From assembly GCA_016839665.1 (NCBI GenBank), contig JAEOTU010000383.1:1-5798 (forward strand): a DNA stretch of 5,798 nt, written 5' to 3'. The number at the start of each line of letters is the position of its first letter. The stretch's first letter is position 1. This DNA comes from Candidatus Hodarchaeota archaeon (lineage in GTDB: Archaea; Asgardarchaeota; Heimdallarchaeia; Hodarchaeales; Hodarchaeaceae). The notes beneath the pieces are model-generated. The model searched no databases, was not told where the DNA came from, and worked only from the letters and a program-made list of their open reading frames with translations. The translations under genes were made by a program, and so were the position numbers. This document shows positions 1 to 5,798 of the stretch, one piece after another.

Positions 1-1461
1 ATTCTATTTTTATCGACCTTTTCTGAACCAGTAACGGCACTCTTAAATATTGACCCTTGGATAACGTTAGATTCTGACCCCGTTGAGAAAGCTGGCCGAC
101 TCGTCATGGTGTATCATGGAATCGCAGTACCTTTCATTGCTACCTGTACATATTTTGTGTTAGAATTTATGGATGTTCGGGAGAAATTTAAATCACGTGT
201 AAAATACCCGGTATTTTTTGGTAGTATTTTAGCTTCAGCAAATGCACTATTATTCGCTTATATTTTTCCAGAAGCATGGATTTTGCACGGATTGTACTTA
301 GTAGGGTTATCTCTTTGTTTCTACGCGGGTGTCATGCTCCTTATCGGTGTTTTTCCAACGAAATCTTTCCCCACACGAGAGGATGGTCGAAGTATCCTCC
401 TTGGACAATCAGCCCTCACACTATTAGTTATCTGTATTTTACTCAGTGTATTTCTTGGAGGATCTATTGGAGCTTTTTTCGGAAATGGATTAATACCTCT
501 ACTAGCAGAATACTTCCTTCGACCTTATGATCATAATACTTACCCAGAAATCTTCGTTGATGCTATAAAAGCGCATTTACACGTCATGTTGGCACTTATT
601 GACGTTATTATCTTACTAGTAGTCTATCGGTATACTGTTCCTGACCAGAAGGGAAAATGGTATCGGATTTCAATGATACTTGCCATGCCAGGTATGTTGA
701 TTATGTCTATAGGATCTTGGGCTGTCACTTTTAACTCTGTAATCTCGTATCCCTTTGATATGCATTACTTGATCTACGTCGGCGCAGCTATTCTTGTGGT
801 CGTTGGTCTCATACTAGCATTTACTGGTTGGAATAGAGCAAGTAAGACATTTCTTGGTGATAAATATGAATCTGCTTCTTGGTTGAAACGTTCCAAAGCT
901 GTGATTACTGGAATGCCAGTGAAATTTGCTTTGTACTTTCAATTCATATGGGTTAACTTTGTTATGACATTTGGAGGTATATTTCTTGCCTTAAGCCTTC
1001 GAGGGCCTACAGATCCTGAAGGTGCTTCACCCTTGGTAAACGTTCTTCCTTTCATATCATTTCGTGATGGACCTTTAGCTGTTGAAACTACGGTTGCTCG
1101 CGGTCATTGGCACGTTTTAGCTACATTATCAGCAGTCATCTTACTCCTCCTCATTATAGATGTGTTAGATATACAAGGAATGGCACGTAAAGTAATGGCT
1201 TGGACATTATTTGCTGGTAGTGTTATTGCATTTGGATTAGCTACAATCTTTTTGTATTTCCCCCATCTTGATTCTGCTTGGGCAACAAATTTGACTCTAT
1301 ATGCAGATGTGCAGGAATTCTGGAATGAAAATGCTTTTTGGTTACCTCTTGTACTTGATCTTGGTATAATGCTCTTTGTCGTCGCAATTACCATATTTTG
1401 TTTCCATCAGCTCATCGAAATCCTCAAAGGAAGAAAGGATGTCATAGATTTTCCAGAATAA
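1..1461 (+). CDS. Polytopic membrane protein with HxH motifs, possibly a divergent heme-copper oxidase subunit I-like protein (5' partial)
   Basis: The frame is open from base 1, so the gene starts upstream. The ATG at 106 is internal, because codons 1-35 continue the protein and match a segment that recurs later. The visible 486 residues (codon 1 = base 1) hold about 11 membrane helices, near 36-55, 69-89, 96-118, 132-156, 192-212, 223-243, 255-277, 308-332, 369-388, 398-420 and 446-470. Residues 1-6 may end a twelfth. Histidines sit at helix starts: H39 (YHG), H96, H192/H194 (HLH), H255 and H369/H371 (HWH). In oxidase subunit I, helices 2, 6 and 10 carry heme or copper ligands, and helix 10 reads HFHYVLS; here the tenth reads HWHVLAT. 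The CuB motif HPEVY and the His-His pair are absent. The heme O synthase gene lies 70 bases downstream. What is seen is a His-rich 11-12 helix protein; a heme-binding electron-transfer or oxidase-like role is inferred. No exact family is recognised. Confidence 0.6.
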   Translation: MLFLSTFSEPVTALLNIDPWITLDSDPVEKAGRLVMVYHGIAVPFIATCTYFVLEFMDVREKFKSRVKYPVFFGSILASANALLFAYIFPEAWILHGLYLVGLSLCFYAGVMLLIGVFPTKSFPTREDGRSILLGQSALTLLVICILLSVFLGGSIGAFFGNGLIPLLAEYFLRPYDHNTYPEIFVDAIKAHLHVMLALIDVIILLVVYRYTVPDQKGKWYRISMILAMPGMLIMSIGSWAVTFNSVISYPFDMHYLIYVGAAILVVVGLILAFTGWNRASKTFLGDKYESASWLKRSKAVITGMPVKFALYFQFIWVNFVMTFGGIFLALSLRGPTDPEGASPLVNVLPFISFRDGPLAVETTVARGHWHVLATLSAVILLLLIIDVLDIQGMARKVMAWTLFAGSVIAFGLATIFLYFPHLDSAWATNLTLYADVQEFWNENAFWLPLVLDLGIMLFVVAITIFCFHQLIEILKGRKDVIDFPE

Positions 1462-1476
1462 TCCCCCGTATTAGTT

Positions 1477-1510
1477 GTGGAATGAACTTCTGTACCTCCA
1501 CTTCTTTTTT
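1477..1510 (+). terminator. Weak hairpin plus T-run after the HxH membrane protein gene
   Basis: GTGGA (1477-1481) can pair with TCCAC (1497-1501) around a 15-base loop, followed by a T-rich tract to 1510. The 5-bp stem is short. Archaeal termination often needs only a U-tract, so partial termination here is possible, but read-through into ctaB is equally plausible because I see no promoter for ctaB in the 70-base gap. Confidence 0.3.
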
Positions 1511-1531
1511 GACATTAGTGATGATAAATAA

Positions 1532-2467
1532 ATGAAAAAGGAAAATAATAGTCAAAATAATAATGCATATTCTGTTTATCCTTTTCTACCTCTTGGTATA
1601 TATGGTGATTTAATCAAGGGAAAACAAACTGCTCTATTGGTTTCTACCAGTGCCTTTGCATTTCTCATAAGTGCTCTTCAATATACTTTTAATCCATTTA
1701 TTTTTATAGTGTTGATTGTAGCGATGTTTTTCGCTATTTCAGGAAGCACTCTGCTTAATATGTATATTGATAAAGATATTGATGCCATAATGGAAAGAAC
1801 GAAGAATCGACCTCTTCCTAGTGGGAAGATCCTTCCATCCACAGTACTAAAACATGGCGTCTTTTTTACAGGAGCGGGGTTATTAATTTCATGGCTATTT
1901 TTACCTTTATTGACGACAATAGTGATTTTTCTCGGTTTCTTTTTCGACGTAGTCATTTATACTATCTTACTCAAAAGGAGGACTAAATTTTCAATTATTT
2001 TTGGAGGTATAGCTGGAGGCTTACCAGCAGTTGCTGGTCGGACAGCAGTAATCAATAATATTGATTTAATAGGAATTTTGTTTGCGTTATTTGTTATCTG
2101 TTGGATTCCATTGCATATTCTTAGCCTATCTCTTCTTCCCAAGAATTTACAAGGTTATATTGATGCTAAAGTGCCTATGTGGCCAGTAGTAAGCGGAAAG
2201 CCCCAAACAATACAAGTAATTACATTTTCAGCATTAATATCAGCGCTAATTTCTGTTATTACTGGGATTTTACTTGAAATTCACATAATATTATTGATCC
2301 CCTTGGGCTTTTTTTGCGCTATCATCATTTCCTTTGCAATAAGAAATTTTATAACACCAACAACCCTTCGTACATTTAAAATTTTTAAAGCAGCATCGAT
2401 ATATATGATTTTATCATTTTTATTCTTGTTTATTGGTTTATTATTGACATTAAATTTTCATTTCTAA
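1532..2467 (+). CDS. ctaB: Protoheme IX farnesyltransferase (heme O synthase)
   Basis: This is an integral membrane enzyme of the UbiA superfamily. It adds a farnesyl group to heme B to make heme O, the cofactor of some terminal oxidases and the precursor of heme A. The 311 residues are near the usual length. The first Asp-rich motif is N76-x3-D80-x3-D84-x4-R89-T-x2-R93-P94, which binds the Mg-diphosphate. YTILLKRRT (143-151), the glycine-rich GGIAGGLPAVAG (158-169), WIPLH (191-195, WTPPH in most relatives) and DAKVPMWPVVSG (211-222) are all typical of CtaB rather than of quinone or lipid prenyltransferases. About eight to nine hydrophobic helices surround these motifs. The ATG at 1532 is the first start after an in-frame TAA at 1529-1531, and no Shine-Dalgarno sequence precedes it. 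It lies 70 bases after the HxH membrane protein, probably in one operon. No heme A synthase (CtaA) gene is in view, so the end product could be heme O. Confidence 0.93.
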   Translation: MKKENNSQNNNAYSVYPFLPLGIYGDLIKGKQTALLVSTSAFAFLISALQYTFNPFIFIVLIVAMFFAISGSTLLNMYIDKDIDAIMERTKNRPLPSGKILPSTVLKHGVFFTGAGLLISWLFLPLLTTIVIFLGFFFDVVIYTILLKRRTKFSIIFGGIAGGLPAVAGRTAVINNIDLIGILFALFVICWIPLHILSLSLLPKNLQGYIDAKVPMWPVVSGKPQTIQVITFSALISALISVITGILLEIHIILLIPLGFFCAIIISFAIRNFITPTTLRTFKIFKAASIYMILSFLFLFIGLLLTLNFHF

Positions 2468-2483
2468 TTCTCAAAATAATCTT

Positions 2484-2491
2484 AGGAAAGG
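2484..2491 (+). promoter_or_regulatory. Shine-Dalgarno-like AGGAAAGG upstream of the MFS gene, misplaced for the annotated start
   Basis: The purine-rich AGGAAAGG lies 61 bases before the chosen MFS start at 2553. It abuts an ATG at 2492 whose frame closes after eight codons (TAA at 2516-2518). The MFS frame itself is open back through this point with no ATG, GTG or TTG before 2553. The motif may be chance, may serve the short leader ORF, or may mark a longer N-terminus lost through an indel in the A-rich stretch at 2496-2507. Confidence 0.25.
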
Positions 2492-2509
2492 ATGGAAAAT
2501 AAACAAAGA

Positions 2510-2518
2510 ATATATTAA
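2510..2518 (+). promoter_or_regulatory. Possible archaeal TATA box for the MFS gene
   Basis: ATATATTAA is centred near 2514. An archaeal transcript would start roughly 26 bases later, near 2540, leaving a leader of about 13 bases before the ATG at 2553. This fits the chosen start but comes from an AT-rich gap where such matches are common, and no clear BRE element is visible upstream. Confidence 0.3.
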
Positions 2519-2552
2519 CCCAGATTTACAAAACGATAGAAATCCAGATTCG

Positions 2553-3752
2553 ATGACACAAATCATTATATTGGGTTTGTTAACACTATTAACCATATTA
2601 GGCCCAGCATTATTACACACGAATATACCTGAATTTATTGGCCGATTCAATGTAAATATGTTAGAAGCCTCCTATTTTGATACAGTGCTTTATGCTTCCT
2701 ACTTGATCGTGGGTATTCTGACCGCTATCCTGTCAAATCATATTGGGAAAAGAAAAATATTCATTTTATTGGGGAGTCTGGGTTCTTCGCTATTCTTTTT
2801 AGCGATGACAATGACCATGAATTTTTCTTTATTGTTGATATTCCGATTCCTGCAAGGAGGTTTTACAGTATTATGTTGGCAAACTCTAATGACACTTGTG
2901 TTAGATTTGTCAACTGCACAAAATCGGGGAAGGAACATGGGAATATTTGGGATTTTTCTAGCCTCTGCAATGGGTACTGGCCCTGTACTAGGAGGTATTC
3001 TCGCTAGTCTTGGAGTGTTTATTCCATATTATATAGCTTCATTTTCAAGCATCTTTGTCTCACTAGGATCATTTTTTTTACTTAAAGAACCCCATCAACT
3101 CACAGCAAAACCCTCCTTGTCAGAAAATATAGCTATTGTCTTCCGTAAACCTCGCTTGATTATTCCGGCTATTTTTAACTTTGTCGATAGACTGCATATT
3201 GGTTTCATCCTATTCATTCTGCCTTTTTTACTAGAAATTGGCCTTGGAGTAAAACCAGGACTTCGTGGAATGGTGCTAGGCCTTTTCGCATTACCTTTCA
3301 TTATTCTACAGTACCCTGTGGGTAGATGGTCAGACAGAATCGGACGATACAAACCCTTGATCTTTGGAAGTATTGGTGTTGGGATCATGTTGACAATAAC
3401 AGGATTCTTTGGCTCTTTCGGATTATTTGCAATAATAATAGCATTTGTACTCCTAGGAATATGTAATGGTTTTACAGGCCCGTCTGCAATGGCCCTTGTA
3501 GGTGATATGGTTGAAGCAGATGATAATGCCACTGGAATGGGCTTTTTTAACTTATTGGGAAATGTTGGAATAATAACTGGCCCACTAATTGGAGGATTAC
3601 TTGCCCCAGCACCAGAAAAAGCTGCAGATTTTGTGGTTGCTTTTGTGGCTGCGGGATTAATTGAATTTATCTCCCTCGCAGGAATCATCTTATTAATTCT
3701 TTTTATATTCAAGGAGAATCCTTTAACAATAAAACCCGTTAAAGATGAATAA
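2553..3752 (+). CDS. Major facilitator superfamily transporter, DHA1-like drug/H+ antiporter type
   Basis: This 399-residue protein has about 12 hydrophobic helices, the normal size for a 12-TM MFS carrier in the cell membrane. The loop after helix 2 has a partial motif A, SNHIGKRK (61-68), with Asn where the usual Asp stands. Motif B is RFLQGG (98-103), with the helix-4 Arg98. The antiporter motif C is the glycine-rich stretch at 130-148 containing GTGPVLGG. The second half repeats the pattern with GRWSDRIGRYK (257-267) and GPLIGGLL (343-350). Motif C points to proton-coupled efflux of small molecules; the substrate cannot be read from sequence. The start at 2553 puts helix 1 almost at the N-terminus. 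The frame is open further upstream, with hydrophilic, protein-like residues but no normal start codon. The neighbours (heme O synthase before, a terminator and riboflavin gene after) give no reliable hint of the cargo. Confidence 0.88.
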   Translation: MTQIIILGLLTLLTILGPALLHTNIPEFIGRFNVNMLEASYFDTVLYASYLIVGILTAILSNHIGKRKIFILLGSLGSSLFFLAMTMTMNFSLLLIFRFLQGGFTVLCWQTLMTLVLDLSTAQNRGRNMGIFGIFLASAMGTGPVLGGILASLGVFIPYYIASFSSIFVSLGSFFLLKEPHQLTAKPSLSENIAIVFRKPRLIIPAIFNFVDRLHIGFILFILPFLLEIGLGVKPGLRGMVLGLFALPFIILQYPVGRWSDRIGRYKPLIFGSIGVGIMLTITGFFGSFGLFAIIIAFVLLGICNGFTGPSAMALVGDMVEADDNATGMGFFNLLGNVGIITGPLIGGLLAPAPEKAADFVVAFVAAGLIEFISLAGIILLILFIFKENPLTIKPVKDE

Positions 3753-3776
3753 CCTTAATTCTAATCATATGAAATG

Positions 3777-3816
3777 AATCGAGAACTGTAATAAGTTTTA
3801 ATATTCTCGGTTTTTT
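3777..3816 (+). terminator. Intrinsic-type terminator after the MFS gene
   Basis: AATCGAGAA (3777-3785) pairs with TTCTCGGTT (3804-3812) as a 9-bp stem with one T-G wobble and an 18-base loop. A run of six T follows (3811-3816). It lies 24 bases after the MFS stop codon and directly before the ribA promoter, so it probably separates two transcription units. Confidence 0.6.
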
Positions 3817-3818
3817 CA

Positions 3819-3827
3819 TTTATAATA
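3819..3827 (+). promoter_or_regulatory. TATA box for ribA
   Basis: TTTATAATA is centred near 3823, 30 bases before the ATG at 3853. With the usual archaeal spacing of about 26 bases, transcription would begin near 3849, giving an almost leaderless mRNA. The core TATAAT also equals a bacterial -10 box, but no -35 match lies 16-18 bases upstream and no Shine-Dalgarno sequence precedes the ATG, so I favour the archaeal reading. Confidence 0.5.
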
Positions 3828-3852
3828 AGTGTTTTATGGATGTATATTAAAG

Positions 3853-4575
3853 ATGTCAGACCAAGCAACACCTGATTCGGTTCCTCAATCTTATTTTGAT
3901 ATCATTGAAAAAGATAAGGATCATCAATGTCCTCCACCTATGAATCACTTCTGTGTTAAGGTTGTTTCCGCAGCAAAATTACCTTCACGTTTTGGAAATT
4001 TTGTGGCAATTGGATATCACCAAACGGCTGACGAGAAAGAACATGCAGCTTTTGTTAAGGGAGATGTGGTTAATAAGGAAAATGTATTAGTACGTATTCA
4101 CTCTGAATGTCTGACTGGTGATGCAATTGGGAGTTTAAGATGTGATTGTCGAGATCAGCTTAAAGGCGCTCTGGAAAGAATCGAAGAAGAAGGAGAAGGC
4201 ATTGTTCTTTATTTACGACAGGAAGGCCGAGGTATTGGGTTAACAAACAAATTGAAAGCCTACGCGCTACAGGATCAAGGTATGGATACTGTTGAGGCTA
4301 ATTTAGCACTAGGATTTCAGGATGATCAACGAGTTTTCCATATTTCAGGGCATATGTTGAAAAGTCTCGGTGTCAAATCTGTAAGACTCCTAACTAATAA
4401 CCCCAAAAAAATCCTTGAACTCCAAAAATGGGGAATTGAGATTACTGAGCGAGTTCAACACATTTATCCTGAAAATCCCTACAATATTCAGTATCTAGAA
4501 ACAAAAAAGAAAGTTAGTGGTCATCTTCTGGATCCTAATATGAGTGCTGATCAGTACATTCATCAAAGACATTAA
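3853..4575 (+). CDS. ribA: GTP cyclohydrolase II
   Basis: This cytoplasmic enzyme opens GTP, releasing formate and pyrophosphate, to give the diamino-ribosylamino-pyrimidinone phosphate that starts riboflavin synthesis. The 240 residues carry the zinc ligands C86, C97 and C99 within HSECLTGDAIGSLRCDC, then the substrate motif YLRQEGRGIGL. Y137 (in KAYALQDQG), D158 and R160 align with catalytic Tyr105, Asp126 and Arg128 of the E. coli enzyme. LLTNNPKK is also kept. No DHBP synthase (RibB) domain precedes it, so it is monofunctional. A GTG at 3829 would add eight residues, but it abuts the TATA box, so I chose the ATG at 3853. About 35 residues precede the part that aligns with E. coli RibA, including an unusual H24-x-C26-x5-H32-x-C34 cluster. 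The FAD-dependent reductase gene follows after 25 bases. Many archaea use an unrelated GTP cyclohydrolase III, so this gene may have come from bacteria. Confidence 0.95.
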   Translation: MSDQATPDSVPQSYFDIIEKDKDHQCPPPMNHFCVKVVSAAKLPSRFGNFVAIGYHQTADEKEHAAFVKGDVVNKENVLVRIHSECLTGDAIGSLRCDCRDQLKGALERIEEEGEGIVLYLRQEGRGIGLTNKLKAYALQDQGMDTVEANLALGFQDDQRVFHISGHMLKSLGVKSVRLLTNNPKKILELQKWGIEITERVQHIYPENPYNIQYLETKKKVSGHLLDPNMSADQYIHQRH

Positions 4576-4600
4576 GTCTAACAACATTTTAAAATCAAAA

Positions 4601-5798
4601 GTGATTTCAGTGCACGTTGTTATTATCGGTTCTGGTCATGCAGGTATAACAGCAGCTATCGCTCTTCGTCAGAATGCTGAGGATATCAAAATATCAGTGA
4701 TTACAGAAGATAGCTATCCTCATTATCCCCGCCCCTCTATTTATAAGATTATTCTAGGGAAGAAACCCGAAGAGATTCTTCGTTTTCCTGAAGCTTGGTA
4801 TAAAGAGAATGGGATCTCTCTATTTCTCAATAGTCAAGTCATCGGTATTGATGGTGCAACTAAAACAGTAAAAATTAAGAATGGGCAAACCATATCCTAT
4901 AACAAGCTCCTCATCGCTACAGGATCCAAACCATTCATACCCCCTATCACAGGGATCTTAGACGGTCCAGTTTTCTGCTTACGAAACATAAAAGACGCTC
5001 TTGCCATCCGTGAGCGAGCCAAAGCCAGTTCAACGGGGGTTGCTACAATTTTAGGTGGTGGTTTACTCTCAGTTGAGCTAGCGAAAACGCTTTCTGATAT
5101 TGATATCACCCCTACAATTATCGATAGATCCCCTTATCTACTCAGGAAACAGCTCGACATGGAAGGTGGACATTTCTTACATAAAGTGCTGGACAAAACC
5201 TTCAAAACCAATTTCTTATTCGATGCATCCTGCGTGAGTGTCAAACACGTAGACGGAAATGTTTCCATTACTCTTAAGGATACTTCGGGAGTGAGGAGGC
5301 ATGAATGTGACTTTTTACTCAATGCGACTGGAATTCAAAACGCTAATGAGCTCCCCCGTAAAGCAGGGATCAGAATAGGGAAATACGCAGTAGTTGTCGA
5401 TCCCTTTATGCAAACTAGCATCCCCGATATTTATGCTGCTGGAGATGCGGTCGACATTGAATCATTCACTGGGTCGAAATTTGGTATTATTCCCACTGCT
5501 ATTGATCAAGCAAAGATTGCTGCTATTAATATGCTTGGTAGTGAAGTCCCGTACACTGGTACACTCCCATGGACCACATTAAAAGTTGCTGGTATAAATT
5601 TAACATCCTTTGGGGATGTTACTACTGGTGTGGGAATTCAGGAAGAATGTGTTGAGATTGATTCCGATGCAGGAGTTTATCAAAAGCTCTTCTTCAAAGA
5701 TAATACTTTACGAGGAGCCATATTGATTGGAACAAAGCAGAATCTGCACACGTTAAAGACTCTTACTATCCAAAAAGCTTCTCTGAAAGAAGTAAAAG
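4601..5798 (+). CDS. FAD-dependent pyridine nucleotide oxidoreductase, rubredoxin reductase/NirB type (3' partial)
   Basis: The frame runs 399 codons to the right edge without a stop. The first Rossmann motif, VVIIGSGHAG (G10, G12, G15), binds FAD. RPSIYK (45-50) resembles the RPPLSK of rubredoxin and ferredoxin reductases. ATGSKP (106-111) and the second dinucleotide fold, ILGGGLLSVELA (G152, G154, E159), which binds NAD(P)H, follow. IYAAGDA (about 277-283) closes the FAD site, and a C-terminal interface domain starts with LPWTTLKVAG. The first cysteine is C126, so both the CxxxxC disulphide of lipoamide and mercuric reductases and the single cysteine of NADH oxidases are absent. It therefore probably passes electrons from NAD(P)H to a separate protein such as rubredoxin or a ferredoxin; the partner is not visible. 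The start is GTG at 4601; GTG at 4610 is possible, and both lack a Shine-Dalgarno sequence. It lies 25 bases after ribA and is probably co-transcribed. Relatives are little longer, so only a short tail is missing. Confidence 0.88.
   Translation, partial: MISVHVVIIGSGHAGITAAIALRQNAEDIKISVITEDSYPHYPRPSIYKIILGKKPEEILRFPEAWYKENGISLFLNSQVIGIDGATKTVKIKNGQTISYNKLLIATGSKPFIPPITGILDGPVFCLRNIKDALAIRERAKASSTGVATILGGGLLSVELAKTLSDIDITPTIIDRSPYLLRKQLDMEGGHFLHKVLDKTFKTNFLFDASCVSVKHVDGNVSITLKDTSGVRRHECDFLLNATGIQNANELPRKAGIRIGKYAVVVDPFMQTSIPDIYAAGDAVDIESFTGSKFGIIPTAIDQAKIAAINMLGSEVPYTGTLPWTTLKVAGINLTSFGDVTTGVGIQEECVEIDSDAGVYQKLFFKDNTLRGAILIGTKQNLHTLKTLTIQKASLKEVK

Noticed and set aside
106..108. ATG at 106 as the true start of the first gene
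   Set aside because: The same frame is open to base 1, and residues 20-38 resemble the lead-in segments before the later HLH and HWH helices, so the gene continues to the left.
1..1461. Assignment of the first gene as a standard cytochrome c oxidase or nitric oxide reductase subunit I
   Set aside because: The HPEVY/HPEVE-type motif and the helix-7 His-His pair are both absent, so only a distant resemblance can be claimed.
1509..1514. TTGACA matching a bacterial -35 box before ctaB
   Set aside because: A -10 box at normal spacing would fall at or after the ATG at 1532, so it cannot drive this gene. It probably belongs to the T-rich tract.
3095..3712. A 205-codon open frame on the - strand inside the MFS gene
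   Set aside because: It lies entirely antisense to a clear MFS gene with intact motifs, its translation is low in complexity with many Pro, Lys, Ser and Ile, and it has no recognisable domain. It is the shadow expected opposite a hydrophobic protein.
4587..4595. TTTTAAAAT as a promoter for the reductase gene
   Set aside because: It is only 6-14 bases before the GTG, so an archaeal transcript start about 26 bases on would fall inside the coding region, past the needed N-terminal Rossmann strand.
4897..5322. Two - strand open frames (4897-5109 and 5134-5322)
   Set aside because: Both are antisense to the reductase reading frame, which carries full FAD and NAD(P) motifs across this span.
5394..5582. 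A + strand 62-codon open frame in another frame of the reductase
   Set aside because: The reductase frame continues without interruption through it and contains the conserved AAGD motif, so this is an out-of-frame shadow.

Overview
The window is an AT-rich, gene-dense stretch with five protein-coding genes, all on the + strand, and no tRNA, rRNA, mobile element or CRISPR array that I can see. The first gene is cut by the left edge and the last by the right edge. The gaps between genes are only about 25 to 100 bases. The organism is most likely an archaeon. No gene start has a good Shine-Dalgarno sequence at normal spacing, and ribA has a TATA box about 30 bases before its best start codon, as in leaderless archaeal transcripts. 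An AT-rich archaeon such as an Asgard lineage would fit, but that is a guess, and a bacterial source is not excluded.

Layout: (1) 1-1461, the C-terminal part of a large polytopic membrane protein with paired histidines (HLH, HWH) at the starts of membrane helices. It has no exact family signature that I recognise. Its helix layout and the positions of its histidines resemble subunit I of the heme-copper oxidase superfamily, with most of the CuB site missing. (2) 1532-2467, a clear protoheme IX farnesyltransferase (heme O synthase, CtaB/Cox10). (3) 2553-3752, a 12-helix major facilitator superfamily exporter. A hairpin and T-run that look like a terminator follow it. (4) 3853-4575, GTP cyclohydrolase II (RibA), the first step of riboflavin synthesis, with its own promoter. 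(5) 4601 to the right edge, an FAD- and NAD(P)-binding reductase of the rubredoxin reductase/NirB type, nearly complete.

The genes fall into two groups. Genes 1 and 2 make sense together: heme O synthase genes commonly sit beside terminal oxidase genes, so the membrane protein upstream may carry heme O or a derivative. RibA and the FAD-dependent reductase probably form a second transcription unit, which would join flavin supply to a flavoenzyme. The MFS exporter between them has no obvious link to either.

The most interesting item is the first gene. It appears to be built from three 4-helix repeats, each opening with a histidine-bearing helix, which is the pseudo-threefold plan of oxidase subunit I. 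It nevertheless lacks the His-Pro-Glu-Val-Tyr motif and the His-His pair of true oxidases.
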